From contig DDDD01000012.1 in the NCBI GenBank assembly GCA_002335945.1, positions 15,277 to 50,614 of the forward strand: a DNA stretch of 35,338 nt. The letters are read 5' to 3'. The notes beneath the pieces are model-generated. The model did not search any database and was not told the origin of the DNA. It worked only from the letters and a program-made list of their open reading frames with translations. Shown one piece after another: positions 1 through 8,798 of this stretch. This DNA comes from Porticoccaceae bacterium UBA1989 (GTDB taxonomy: Bacteria > Pseudomonadota > Gammaproteobacteria > Pseudomonadales > Porticoccaceae). Position 1 is the stretch's first letter; every line of letters begins with the position of its first letter. The translations under genes were made by a program, and so were the position numbers.

Positions 1-701
1 GTCCACTGCGCAGCCGCTAGTTGGGCCTCAAGGGCATAAATACTTTGGGCAGCAGACTCAGCATCCGTATGGCCGCTGAGGGAGAGGGCTAGGGCTACAT
101 AGTCTTGATAGGCAGCAATGATTTTAAGGCCGCGCGCTGAGCGGTCAGTGTAATAATCCCGATCGGGCAGACCCAAGCCAGACTGAACAAAAAACATCAC
201 ATAGCGGGTGGCGTCTTTGTCGTCTTGGCCTACATAGAGATTGAAGGGTCCATCCACACCCATGGCATTGCTGGCACCAAAGTAGGCGGCAATATCATCA
301 TGGGTTTGTAAGTCTGCAATGGCCGCCAAATCGTCCGCGATGGGCGCGAAGCCAAGCCCTTCAACGGCGGCTTCATCCATATAGGCATTGTAATAGTCGC
401 CGATTTTTATCTTGGCGATATCACTACCCGGGTTGGCGGCCACATCCAACACTATGGCTTTAGACTGCTCCAGGCTTTCCTTGCGCAAAGTCATATAACT
501 GCCCCAGCCAACCTCATCTGCTGGAATGTCGGTGGTGGCAAGCCAGCCGCCATTGGCATATTCATAGAAGTCGTCCTGAGGACGTACTTCCAGATTCATA
601 CCCAGCTGGTCAATACCGGAGGACAGTGGTGCTGTTTGCTCAGAGCAAGCGGCGCACAAAAACAGTAGTAATCCGATGACGCCTAGATTCGTTTTATTCA
701 T
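1..701 (-). CDS. M13 family metallopeptidase lipoprotein, N-terminal part (C-terminus outside window)
   Basis: This is a neprilysin/PepO-type (M13) zinc endopeptidase, expected to cut short peptides in the periplasm or at the outer membrane. The first 233 codons are present. The protein starts with a short basic segment and a hydrophobic run, then Cys19 in the context LCAAC-SEQ, which reads as a lipoprotein signal. Two M13 N-domain signatures follow: DDFYEYANGGWL soon after the signal, and GLPDRDYY later. The catalytic HExxH motif lies in the C-terminal half and is not in the window, so activity cannot be judged. The ATG at 699-701 is preceded by a strong AAAGGAG ribosome site at 709-715. It lies 39 bases downstream of the apaH stop on the same strand, and I see no terminator between them. 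The family call is firm; the substrate is unknown. Confidence 0.9.
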   Translation of the reverse strand, partial: MNKTNLGVIGLLLFLCAACSEQTAPLSSGIDQLGMNLEVRPQDDFYEYANGGWLATTDIPADEVGWGSYMTLRKESLEQSKAIVLDVAANPGSDIAKIKIGDYYNAYMDEAAVEGLGFAPIADDLAAIADLQTHDDIAAYFGASNAMGVDGPFNLYVGQDDKDATRYVMFFVQSGLGLPDRDYYTDRSARGLKIIAAYQDYVALALSLSGHTDAESAAQSIYALEAQLAAAQW

Positions 702-740
702 TGCAAAACTCCTTTAGTAAAATAGAGCCCTTTCCAAACG

Positions 741-1535
741 TTATGGTTGCTCAATGTAGGCCTTAGTTTCCAGATTCATCAGTCGCATTGGACCGCCCCA
801 GACGCAGCCTGTATCCAACGCAAAAAGATTATGGCCGCAGTCACGGCCCTCAAGGGCAGCCCAATGACCAAATATAATCTTATTGTGGGCGGTATTTCTA
901 TCCTGATGTTCAAACCAGGGGGCGAAGGGCGCAGGCGCAGAAACGGCATCTTTAGATTCGAGTTCCAATATTCCATCAGGCGTACATAAGCGCATCCGCG
1001 TCAGATAGTTGGTGATCACACGCCAGCGTTCTGGGCCTTGCAGATCTTCAGACCATACCAGTGGGTGGTTGCCGTACATATGATTGAAATACTCGCCACG
1101 TCTATCTGAACGCAATACTTCATTAACTTCTGCAGCAAGACTTCGCGCCTGGCCCAAATCCCAGATCGGAGGAATGCCGGCGTGGACCACCGTATAGTCA
1201 TCAATACTTAATAGTAGAGGCTGTTGTTGCAGCCAAGCCAGCAGTTCTTCTCTGTCTGGGGCGGCCAGAATTTCATCTAGGGTGTCTTTTGAGGTCGGGG
1301 ATCTAACCCCATGGGCAACAGCGAGAAGGTGCAGGTCATGGTTACCGAGCACGGTTTTAAAGCTGTCCCCAAGGCCATGGCAAAAACGTAATGTCTCTAA
1401 AGATTGGGGGCCACGATTAATAAGATCACCGACCGCGATCAGCTGATCAGAGGCCGGGTCAAATGAGACGGTCTCAAGTAGCTTTAATAGCGGCTCAAGA
1501 CAGCCTTGGATATCTCCCACGGCATAGCTGGTCAT
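741..1535 (-). CDS. apaH: Symmetrical bis(5'-nucleosyl)-tetraphosphatase ApaH
   Basis: ApaH hydrolyses diadenosine tetraphosphate (Ap4A) to two ADP, and by later work also removes Np4 caps from RNA, in the cytoplasm. The 264-residue protein carries the metallophosphatase motifs in order: GDIQGC at residues 7-12, GDLINRGP at 36-43, GNHD at 64-67 and VHAG at 117-120, with a later FGHWA. Length is close to that of enterobacterial ApaH (about 280). It is the last gene of the lptD-surA-pdxA-rsmA-apaG-apaH run, an order long known from enteric bacteria, and starts 6 bases after the apaG stop. Confidence 0.96.
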   Translation of the reverse strand: MTSYAVGDIQGCLEPLLKLLETVSFDPASDQLIAVGDLINRGPQSLETLRFCHGLGDSFKTVLGNHDLHLLAVAHGVRSPTSKDTLDEILAAPDREELLAWLQQQPLLLSIDDYTVVHAGIPPIWDLGQARSLAAEVNEVLRSDRRGEYFNHMYGNHPLVWSEDLQGPERWRVITNYLTRMRLCTPDGILELESKDAVSAPAPFAPWFEHQDRNTAHNKIIFGHWAALEGRDCGHNLFALDTGCVWGGPMRLMNLETKAYIEQP

Positions 1536-1541
1536 ATAACG

Positions 1542-1949
1542 CTAGTGCACGGCGTTAGGCATGGAGAGTAAAAAGGGTTCGATAGGGGCATTAAAAGGAT
1601 CACCGTTCTCGTCGACTAATTGATAGCTACCCTCCATGGTACCTATAGGGGTTTTAAGCACAACCCCACTGGTATATTGGTATATGGCGCCGGCTTCAAG
1701 GGTCGGTTGCTCGCCGATAACGCCCATACCTTTTACTTCTTTGCGCTCCTGGTTAGCATCGATAATAATCCAGTGACGGCCCAACAGCTTAGCGGTCTCA
1801 GAACCCTGATTTTCAATGGTTATATGGTAGGCAAAAGCAAAACGATTTTGCTCGGGCTGAGACTGCTGCTGCACGTATTCGGTGACCACGCTAACCGCTA
1901 TTAATTGGGGTTGGATCTGCTGCTGTTCTTCAATCTTATCCACAGTCAT
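1542..1949 (-). CDS. apaG: ApaG domain protein (Co2+/Mg2+ efflux-associated)
   Basis: ApaG is a small beta-sandwich protein of uncertain biochemical role, linked by older genetics to cobalt resistance and magnesium efflux. The 135-residue sequence shows the family core: GSETAKLLGRHW near the middle, the glycine-rich GMGVIG turn, then the conserved end containing GTMEGSYQLV and DGDPF-like residues. It is about ten residues longer than E. coli ApaG, the extra length being an N-terminal Gln-rich segment. Its ATG overlaps the rsmA TGA (ATGA, 1946-1949), so translation is probably coupled to rsmA. I see no signal peptide or membrane segment, so it is expected in the cytoplasm. Confidence 0.94.
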   Translation of the reverse strand: MTVDKIEEQQQIQPQLIAVSVVTEYVQQQSQPEQNRFAFAYHITIENQGSETAKLLGRHWIIIDANQERKEVKGMGVIGEQPTLEAGAIYQYTSGVVLKTPIGTMEGSYQLVDENGDPFNAPIEPFLLSMPNAVH

Positions 1950-2758
1950 TTAGTTACCGTCTCGCTCGCATTCATGCTTTGATTAATGTGATTACTCAGA
2001 GTGACAAAATCTTTGACAGATAACTGCTCTGGGCGTCGCCCCATATCAATCACTTCCGCCGCGGTCGCGAGATGTTCAGCAAAGGGCTTCAGGCAGTTAC
2101 GCAATGTCTTGCGGCGCATTTGAAAACTTTGGGCCACTACCTTGCTCAGTAGCTCCTCATTCTCTGCAACACAGGGCATGACTTTATGTGGCTTTAAACG
2201 TACCACTGCGGACTGAACCTTGGGCGCGGGGCGAAAAGATTCTGGTGGCACTGGGATTAAGGGCATGACCCGACAATGGTATTGGATCATGATCGACAGG
2301 CGACCATAGGTTTTCGAACCTGGGGCCGCACTGAGGCGGTCCACCACTTCGCGCTGCAACATAAAGTGCATATCTTTGATTAGATGGCGCACCCCGAGCA
2401 GATGAAACAATAGAGGTGTCGAAATATTGTAAGGAAGGTTGCCCACTAGGCGGAGTTCGCGGCCCTCATGGAACTGAGTAAAATCGGTCTTAAGCGCATC
2501 GCCACTGTGAATACTAAACTCGGGATAATCACTAAATTTCTCACCGAGAAACTCTACCAGATCTCGATCCAGCTCAAGAACCGACATGCCCGGACAGAGC
2601 TTTACCAGATGCTCGGTAATAGCCGCCATCCCAGGCCCGATTTCGATAAGGTTGTCATCTGGCTTGGGGCCAACGGCAGACACGATCTGGGAAATAATCT
2701 GTTGGTCTACCAAAAAGTTTTGGCCAAACCGTTTGCGCGCCTGATGCTTAATCGTCAT
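1946..2758 (-). CDS. rsmA: 16S rRNA (adenine1518/1519-N6)-dimethyltransferase RsmA (KsgA)
   Basis: RsmA uses S-adenosylmethionine to dimethylate two adjacent adenines in helix 45 of 16S rRNA, a late checkpoint in small-subunit assembly. The 270-residue protein has FGQNFL at 11-16, the SAM-binding EIGPG at 39-43, an acidic LELDRD after strand 2, and the catalytic NLPYNIS motif at 107-113. The C-terminal part carries the expected RRKTLRNCLK helix. Length matches the family (about 270). It overlaps pdxA upstream and apaG downstream by 4 bases each, the tight arrangement seen in many gammaproteobacteria. Confidence 0.97.
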   Translation of the reverse strand: MTIKHQARKRFGQNFLVDQQIISQIVSAVGPKPDDNLIEIGPGMAAITEHLVKLCPGMSVLELDRDLVEFLGEKFSDYPEFSIHSGDALKTDFTQFHEGRELRLVGNLPYNISTPLLFHLLGVRHLIKDMHFMLQREVVDRLSAAPGSKTYGRLSIMIQYHCRVMPLIPVPPESFRPAPKVQSAVVRLKPHKVMPCVAENEELLSKVVAQSFQMRRKTLRNCLKPFAEHLATAAEVIDMGRRPEQLSVKDFVTLSNHINQSMNASETVTK

Positions 2759-3738
2759 AGGTTACTCTTATTGCTGGCAGTGGCCATTTGACTAGCAACG
2801 TCAATTGCAGTGATCAGACTACCCCTATCCGCCGTCCCTGTTCCGGCCAGATCCAGCGCAGTGCCGTGATCTACCGAGGTGCGAATAATGGGTAATCCAA
2901 GAGTAATGTTAGCGGCGCGACCAAAGCCCTGATACTTGAGTACCGGCAGACCCTGATCGTGATACATGGCTAAGACGGCATCAGCGCGATCTAGGTGCTT
3001 TGCCGTAAATAAGGTGTCTGCGGGCAAGGGACCAATCAGGTCAATGCCGCGGCGGCGGAACTGTTCAAGCACAGGTGTAATAATTTCAATTTCCTCATGG
3101 CCTAAATGACCACCTTCACCCGCGTGGGGATTGAGCCCACAGACCAAAATAACCGGATTTTTCACTCCAAATTTTTGCTCTAGGTCTAGGCACAGGATAC
3201 CAATGACCTCATTGAGTAACTCAGCAGTAATCGCGTCAGCCACCTCCCGCAGAGGCAGGTGAGTCGTTGCCAGGGCAACCCGTAACTCCTGGGTCGCCAG
3301 CATCATCACGACCTGGGCAGTATGAGTTTTCATGGCAAGGTATTCAGTGTGCCCAGAGAACGCGATACCCGCATCATTAATAATAGATTTTTGTACTGGG
3401 CCTGTGACCATGGCCTGACAGCGATTGGTTTGGCAGGCATCGATAGCTTGATCGAGGCAGTCCAGCACATACTGAGCATTGCGTTGATCTAGCTGACCAG
3501 CTTCAGCGGGTACGGCCATTGGAACCGGCACAACTGCTAACTCACCCGCCGCTAGTGGCTGTTGGCGAGGTTCAATTAAACGAAGGGGCAGGCCAAGTAG
3601 TGCGGCGCGCTGGGTAAGCAGGTCTGGGTCAGCGTAGGCGACAAGCTCGTGATCCTGGGCCTGTTGGATAAGTTGAATTAACAGATCAGGCCCGACACCA
3701 GAGGGTTCCCCCGGTGTCAGTGCCAGGCTTAATGTCAT
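2755..3738 (-). CDS. pdxA: 4-hydroxythreonine-4-phosphate dehydrogenase PdxA
   Basis: PdxA oxidises 4-phosphohydroxy-L-threonine with NAD in the DXP-dependent route to pyridoxal 5'-phosphate (vitamin B6). The 327-residue protein has the N-terminal TPGEPSGVGPDL signature, VTGPVQK at 111-117 and GHTE at 129-132. Three metal-binding histidines are at 160, 205 (in NPHAGEGG) and 260 (in MYHDQGLPVLK). They sit exactly six residues before the E. coli positions 166, 211 and 266, so the active site looks intact. The stop overlaps the rsmA start and the start overlaps the surA stop, so it is translated within the operon. Confidence 0.96.
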   Translation of the reverse strand: MTLSLALTPGEPSGVGPDLLIQLIQQAQDHELVAYADPDLLTQRAALLGLPLRLIEPRQQPLAAGELAVVPVPMAVPAEAGQLDQRNAQYVLDCLDQAIDACQTNRCQAMVTGPVQKSIINDAGIAFSGHTEYLAMKTHTAQVVMMLATQELRVALATTHLPLREVADAITAELLNEVIGILCLDLEQKFGVKNPVILVCGLNPHAGEGGHLGHEEIEIITPVLEQFRRRGIDLIGPLPADTLFTAKHLDRADAVLAMYHDQGLPVLKYQGFGRAANITLGLPIIRTSVDHGTALDLAGTGTADRGSLITAIDVASQMATASNKSNL

Positions 3739-5042
3739 GAGTTATCAGAACCTTTGATTTCAATAAAGGCTTCATCGCGAATTTCCTGTAACCACACCTG
3801 AAGCTCTTCTTCGTACTTGCGCTCGCGCAGCATATTCTGTGCGCGGTTGCGTAAAATATTAGTGCTGAAATCTTCGTCGCGACGGTCAGTGACCTGAAGA
3901 ATATGCCAGCCAAACTGTGAGCTAAAGGGCGCGCTAATCTCGTCGATAGCGATACTGTCCATAGTCTGCTCGAACTCAGGAACAAACATTCCCGGAGTGG
4001 ACCAACCCAGTTCGCCGCCATTCAGGGCAGAACCCGTATCTTCACTAAATTCTTTTGCCAGCACTGCAAAGTCTTCACCGGCCAACGCACGATCTCGAAG
4101 ACTGTTGAGTAGCTCTAGGGTAGTCGCCTCATCACGAATTTGGTTGGGTTTAACCAGAATATGCCGTCCAAAATGCTGTTCAATTAACTGCTCTCCACCA
4201 CCGCGAAGCTCATAGAGCTTAAGCAGGTGATAGCCAGCGCCACTGCGAATGGGATCTGAGATCTGGCCTACTTCCATTTTTTCGACGGCATCAATAAACA
4301 CACCGGGAAGCTGAGCCATTTTACGCCAGCCGAGATCACCGCCCTGAAGGGCAGACTGATCTGCAGAATTGGCGATTGCCAGTTCACGAAAGTCTGTGCC
4401 GCCGACTGCCTGTGCTTGCAGGTCGAGAGCGCGGGCAAGAATAAGGTCGGTTTCTTCTAGGCTGGTGCCTGTGGGTACTGAGAGTAAAATCTGGCCCACA
4501 TTAACGTCTGGAGAGGTTAAAAATCGGCCCTCTTCGGAGTTAAGAAAGTTATCCAGCTCCTGTTCGCTGATACGGATGCGGCGCATAACCTTGCCCTGCT
4601 GCACACGCATAATGGTCATTTCGTTACGAATCTGTTCGCGAACCACTGCGACGGTGCTGCCCTGGGCATGGACCTGGGCAAAATATTCTTCCAGGGTGAT
4701 TTTGTTGCCTGCGGCAATACGCGCCATGGCCTGGTTGAGCTCTTCATCACTAATGCGAATGCCAGCGCCGTAACCAATGTTTAGCTGCAGACGCTCTGAG
4801 ATTAACCGATCCAGAACCTGCTGTAGCAAGATTTCTTGCGGGGGGGCTTTGGTGCCAGACTGCTGGATCTGGGTATAAATAGTCACCATCCGCTGATCGA
4901 GCTCACTTTGCAGAACAATATCATCATCGACAACAGCAATTACCTTATCTAATAAGGTGATTTGCGCCGTGGCACTCATCGATATAAGCAGCGCGCAAAC
5001 GCCTGTAAATGCAGATCTTTTAGAAATTTTCCAGAGATTCAT
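3735..5042 (-). CDS. surA: Periplasmic chaperone / peptidyl-prolyl isomerase SurA
   Basis: SurA escorts unfolded outer-membrane proteins, including LptD encoded just upstream, across the periplasm to the Bam complex. From the ATG at 5042 the protein has 435 residues. It has a signal peptide ending at SATA-Q (after residue 26), the N-terminal chaperone domain beginning DKVIAVVDDDIVLQSEL, a first parvulin domain at about 180-278, a second at about 292-386 (HILQVTDRR at its end) and a short C-terminal helix. An upstream in-frame ATG at 5057 would add five residues; I prefer 5042 because it gives a cleaner signal peptide, though neither start has a strong ribosome site. The start lies inside the last 23 bases of lptD, so the two are probably translationally coupled. 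Confidence 0.95.
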   Translation of the reverse strand: MNLWKISKRSAFTGVCALLISMSATAQITLLDKVIAVVDDDIVLQSELDQRMVTIYTQIQQSGTKAPPQEILLQQVLDRLISERLQLNIGYGAGIRISDEELNQAMARIAAGNKITLEEYFAQVHAQGSTVAVVREQIRNEMTIMRVQQGKVMRRIRISEQELDNFLNSEEGRFLTSPDVNVGQILLSVPTGTSLEETDLILARALDLQAQAVGGTDFRELAIANSADQSALQGGDLGWRKMAQLPGVFIDAVEKMEVGQISDPIRSGAGYHLLKLYELRGGGEQLIEQHFGRHILVKPNQIRDEATTLELLNSLRDRALAGEDFAVLAKEFSEDTGSALNGGELGWSTPGMFVPEFEQTMDSIAIDEISAPFSSQFGWHILQVTDRRDEDFSTNILRNRAQNMLRERKYEEELQVWLQEIRDEAFIEIKGSDNS

Positions 5043-7632
5043 AACCGTAGATACCATTGTTAAGCATTGTGTCTACCCGACTGCCAGAGCCAGCCAGACC
5101 TTTAAATTGTATTTGTAAGAAGATGCCATTTCTTGATTTCAACTGCTCTTCAGGGAATAGAAATTGATCTTCGCGATCAAGCCAGTGGCGCGCCACTAAA
5201 CTCGCACGCCAGCAACAGCTGTTGTATTCGAAACCAGCAAACAGTTCCAGTTCCCGCTTGTTAGTAAAATCATGGTTCCAGCGGCCAACCAAATTGAAAT
5301 TGCCGGCCAGTGGGACAAACGCAGACATATCAACTTGCTCTATATCCTGATCCACATCCATGCCGTCGAACAGTCGCGGTTCGCGGCGAGTGTATCTGTA
5401 GGTAAAGTTAAACAGCCGGTTCTCCCGGTCATTATAGCGCACGCCGACACTGCTTTTTTCCAAATCATTATCATGGTTGTCATAGATAAGATCACTGGTA
5501 AAGCGCCAGTTCTTAGCCAGTCTGGCGGCGAGTTCCAGCGCCAGGGGAGACTGATTGCGGGTCAGCTCTGCAAGTTCGCTTTCGGTAGGGTTAGACGGCA
5601 GGGTAACCAGCCGATCACTGTAGTAGAGGGACTGGGCAATACTGACTCTAAACCGCTCCTGGCCTGAATCCTGATCAATAAATCGACTGGTAAAGGCGAC
5701 AGTCAATCGCTCTTCATCGGAAATTCTGTCGCCGCCATTAAAACGATTTTCGCTAAACAGAAGGCCGTAAGACGGGGTGAACTCTCTGGTATCAAAATCC
5801 GGGAGTGCCGATTGATCTTCGAATTTGGTCTTGATATAAAAAATTCGTGGTTCAAAGGTCTGCTTGTGATTGGCCAGCCAGTCAATGTCTCGCTCGAGGA
5901 AAATACTGCTGTCCACGGAAACCATGGGCACCGATACCGAAGGAGCCCTGTTGGTCAACTCAGTGTTATTGGCGTCGAGGGAGTAGGAAATATGGTTAAA
6001 CCCGACCTTGGGTTTGAAGTAGCCCCAGCTCCAGCGCTTATCCCAGGTGATGCCGTAGTCTAATTTGCTGCGACTGCCGGTAGCGAAGCTAGGGTCATCG
6101 CGATCAAAAATAGAGTAACGGTTATTTAGCTCAACCACGAGGCTATTATCAAAGCGGTAGTAACCATTGATAGAGATTCTGGGCAGTACAGAATACTGAT
6201 CTGTCAGACCTTCAGTGATTACCTGATAGTCTTGAGTCTCGATGAGGTAATTCCAATGCTTAGTTTTATAGCCAGCCGAGGCGCGACGCTGTAGATGAGT
6301 GCTGGTATTTTCGTCTGTTGTAAAGTTGCCGAGATCACGAAAATAGTCCACATCGCTCACTTCATTGAGATCTAAGAATGTTGACCAGGGGCGGTCGGCA
6401 CCACCGCGATGCTGCAGGCTTAACAGATAGCGATCTTCACCCTCAAAAGGATGCAGGCCTGTATTCTCATCAATTTTTTCATCGTTGTCACCGCCCTTGT
6501 CGCTGCCTAAAAAGTTGGCGACTAATTCGGTTTCCGACCAGCGGCTAAGGTGACGAAATTCGCTCTCTATGCCAAAGCCACGCTCCTCGATATAGCGGGG
6601 AGAAATTGTTGCATCATAATTGGGGGCAATATTCCAATACACAGGCTGGGTAATGTCGAGGCCATTTTCGTTGCCGGCACTGAGGGTTGGAAATAGCAGC
6701 CCGGACGCGCGGCGATCATCAACCGGAAACTTAAGGTAGGGGAAGTAAAAAACCGGGATATCTTTTACTTCGAGACGAGCATTCTTAACCGTGGCAAACC
6801 CAGTGCTTTGATCAATGTTAATTTCACTGGTCATTAGCTGCCAGGTTGCATCGCCGGGTTCACAGCTGGAATACGAGGCATCGTTAATAACAATAATGCC
6901 ATCTTTATTGCGCGACAGGCTTTCTGCCGAGCCGCGCACAGTTGCTTCATGAAGCACATAGGTGGCCTCATCAATCTGAACTTCCTTGCTATCGATATCG
7001 ATTTCGGCGCTGTTGCCCAAGAGCAAAAGCCCGGGCTCACGAAAGCGAACATTACCCTCGAGTGTAACCTGACGATTATTTTGATTGATGCGGGCGGTAT
7101 CACTGCGTATCTGGCGATAACCCTGAGAAATCTGTACATCACCCTCTAGCACCGCAATATTGCCCGGCAGGGCTTCAGTGCTGTTTGCATTCACTCGCAG
7201 AGAGGCTTGATCTGGGTCCAAATCGGCATCTGGGTAATTTCGCTCAGGCTCCAGATAGGCGCCACAGCAGTATGGGTCCACAGACAATTGCTGTTCTGGC
7301 GTCATATCTTCTGCTTCAACCCAATCCAGATTCAGTACCCTGGCAACTCGAGGCTCCTCTGGATCAGCCGGCCTTGTGTTGTTCAGGCTGCGGGCAGGAC
7401 GACTGCCTCTGGCTGTATCTGTACTCTGGGGTTCCTGCTCAACACAGAGCCACTCGCCCTCTGTGCCGGCACTGCAGTTCCAAAATGCCGCTGTATTCTC
7501 TTCAGCTATGGCACTTAAAGGCATCAGAGTTAAAGAAACAGCAGCACCCAATGTGGCAATCACTGAAATCAAAAAGCGCCGACCAGAACGAGCGGGTAGG
7601 GGGTGTCGCAGAATTGTTGTAGCTTGCGTCAA
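5020..7632 (-). CDS. lptD: LPS-assembly outer membrane protein LptD
   Basis: LptD is the beta-barrel that, with LptE, inserts lipopolysaccharide into the outer leaflet. The 870-residue product begins with a signal peptide ending near SAIA-EE (residue 44). A cysteine-containing N-terminal region follows (C53, C63, C122, C123), then the LptA-like jellyroll at about 145-260 with SCEPGD (C257), then the long barrel. A CysCys pair at 806-807 near the end matches the paired cysteines of E. coli LptD that form inter-domain disulfides. The start is TTG at 7630-7632. I saw no in-frame ATG that would keep the signal peptide; a GGA-containing site lies about nine bases upstream. It heads the surA-pdxA-rsmA-apaG-apaH group, divergent from amgK. 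The partner lptE lies at 12595-13095. Confidence 0.96.
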   Translation of the reverse strand: MTQATTILRHPLPARSGRRFLISVIATLGAAVSLTLMPLSAIAEENTAAFWNCSAGTEGEWLCVEQEPQSTDTARGSRPARSLNNTRPADPEEPRVARVLNLDWVEAEDMTPEQQLSVDPYCCGAYLEPERNYPDADLDPDQASLRVNANSTEALPGNIAVLEGDVQISQGYRQIRSDTARINQNNRQVTLEGNVRFREPGLLLLGNSAEIDIDSKEVQIDEATYVLHEATVRGSAESLSRNKDGIIVINDASYSSCEPGDATWQLMTSEINIDQSTGFATVKNARLEVKDIPVFYFPYLKFPVDDRRASGLLFPTLSAGNENGLDITQPVYWNIAPNYDATISPRYIEERGFGIESEFRHLSRWSETELVANFLGSDKGGDNDEKIDENTGLHPFEGEDRYLLSLQHRGGADRPWSTFLDLNEVSDVDYFRDLGNFTTDENTSTHLQRRASAGYKTKHWNYLIETQDYQVITEGLTDQYSVLPRISINGYYRFDNSLVVELNNRYSIFDRDDPSFATGSRSKLDYGITWDKRWSWGYFKPKVGFNHISYSLDANNTELTNRAPSVSVPMVSVDSSIFLERDIDWLANHKQTFEPRIFYIKTKFEDQSALPDFDTREFTPSYGLLFSENRFNGGDRISDEERLTVAFTSRFIDQDSGQERFRVSIAQSLYYSDRLVTLPSNPTESELAELTRNQSPLALELAARLAKNWRFTSDLIYDNHDNDLEKSSVGVRYNDRENRLFNFTYRYTRREPRLFDGMDVDQDIEQVDMSAFVPLAGNFNLVGRWNHDFTNKRELELFAGFEYNSCCWRASLVARHWLDREDQFLFPEEQLKSRNGIFLQIQFKGLAGSGSRVDTMLNNGIYGYESLENF

Positions 7633-7766
7633 ATCTGAGGTCCAAAGCGAATTTTATATTGCTGGCATTTTACCTGATATCTGCGCTTAGTAGAGACCTC
7701 AATTGCAGCAAATAGGCTAGAATAGCTATTTTTTGCCCCTGGGCTATTTAAATAGGCATTCGCTGA
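7633..7766. promoter_or_regulatory. Divergent lptD/amgK intergenic region with AT-rich palindromes
   Basis: This 134-base gap must hold the start signals for both the lptD operon (leftward) and the amgK operon (rightward). A weak candidate amgK promoter is TTGCAG at 7703-7708 and TATTTT at 7727-7732 with an 18-base spacer. For lptD, a TATAAA-like box is present near 7650-7660 but has no good -35. Two perfect palindromes occur on the amgK side: AATAGCTATT at 7721-7730 and CTATTTAAATAG at 7744-7755. They share the half-site AATAG/CTATT, which also appears at 7711-7715. The palindromes are certain; a role as operators is inference. Confidence 0.4.
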
Positions 7767-8798
7767 GTGGAAAACCAACAACAACAGATTTTTTTGGACT
7801 GGATAACGGCCTTTCTGCCATCCGAGAAAAACTTATCGGGACCCTTGAAAGTGCAGGCTCTCGCTGGGGATGCAGGCTTTCGTCGCTATTATCGGCTAAA
7901 CACCCAGCCCAGTTTAATTGCCGTGGACTCACCACCGAATAAAGAAAATAACCCAGCCTATATTTCCGTGGCCATGGCCCTCCAAGCAGAGGGTATCCGC
8001 ACACCCAACGTGCATGCCGTGGATTTTGCTCAGGGATTCTTTTTACTTGAAGATTTCGGCCATGATTTACTTCAGCCAATGCTTAATCCAGAGAGCGTCG
8101 ATCGCTATTACCAGCAGGCGCAAGAGACGCTGATAGATATTCAAAAAACTGTCCCAGACCCCTTGGTTTTTCCTCGTTTTGACGTCCAGTTACTCAAGGG
8201 CGAGATGGCACTGTTTAGTCAGTGGTTTGTCGGTGAGCTGCTGGGTATCACCCTGGATAAACAAGACATAGCCTTATTGGATAGCCTGTTTGACCAGCTG
8301 GCCGATAGCGCATTGGCTCAGCCTCAGGTGGTAGTACATCGAGACTATCACTCACGCAACCTGATGATACTGGCAGACAAAACACTGGGGGTGATTGATT
8401 TTCAAGACGCGGTCTATGGCCCGATCACCTACGATCTAGTGTCTCTTTTAAAAGATTGTTATGTACGCTGGCCCGCCCAGCAGATGCGTCAGAGAGCCCT
8501 GGCCTACAAGGCTCAGGCCTGCGCCAACATTGAGGACGATCAGTTTTTGAAATGGTTTGACCTAATGGGCCTGCAGCGGCATATCAAGGTGATGGGTATT
8601 TTTGCGCGCCTGGCCCTGCGAGACGGTAAGCGGGGTTATTTAGAGGATCTGCCTCTAGTGATTCGCTATAGCCTGGAAGCGGCTAAAAACTATCCCGAAA
8701 GCCGGCCATTTTATGACTGGTTTTTACAGCGCATAGTGCCACAGCTCGCGTCCCAAGAATGGTACAGCGACTGGCAAACCGCAGGTGAAAACCCATGA
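7767..8798 (+). CDS. amgK: N-acetylmuramate/N-acetylglucosamine anomeric kinase AmgK
   Basis: AmgK phosphorylates the anomeric hydroxyl of MurNAc released during cell-wall turnover. This is the first of two steps that return the sugar to UDP-MurNAc and bypass de novo synthesis (a fosfomycin-tolerance route described in Pseudomonas). The 343-residue protein belongs to the aminoglycoside phosphotransferase fold. It has LAGDAGFRRYYR at 32-43, the catalytic loop HRDYHSRN at 191-198 and the metal-binding DFQD at 211-214. The start is GTG at 7767. It overlaps murU by 4 bases (ATGA), and the amgK-murU pair next to a divergent lptD is the arrangement known in Pseudomonas. Context, more than sequence alone, separates it from other kinases of this fold. 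Confidence 0.9.
   Translation: MENQQQQIFLDWITAFLPSEKNLSGPLKVQALAGDAGFRRYYRLNTQPSLIAVDSPPNKENNPAYISVAMALQAEGIRTPNVHAVDFAQGFFLLEDFGHDLLQPMLNPESVDRYYQQAQETLIDIQKTVPDPLVFPRFDVQLLKGEMALFSQWFVGELLGITLDKQDIALLDSLFDQLADSALAQPQVVVHRDYHSRNLMILADKTLGVIDFQDAVYGPITYDLVSLLKDCYVRWPAQQMRQRALAYKAQACANIEDDQFLKWFDLMGLQRHIKVMGIFARLALRDGKRGYLEDLPLVIRYSLEAAKNYPESRPFYDWFLQRIVPQLASQEWYSDWQTAGENP

Noticed and set aside
702..740. Terminator or promoter between apaH and the M13 peptidase gene.
   Set aside because: The 39 bases hold a ribosome site for the peptidase but no stem-loop with a U-run and no convincing -35/-10 pair.
5272..5667. Long open frame on the plus strand inside lptD (and similar ones inside leuS, surA and ybeZ).
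   Set aside because: They lie opposite genes with clear family motifs, have no ribosome sites and no recognisable protein features.
7633..7700. Sigma-E promoter for lptD, known from E. coli.
   Set aside because: No GGAACTT-like -35 with a correctly spaced TCAAA/TCTGA -10 was found on the minus strand.
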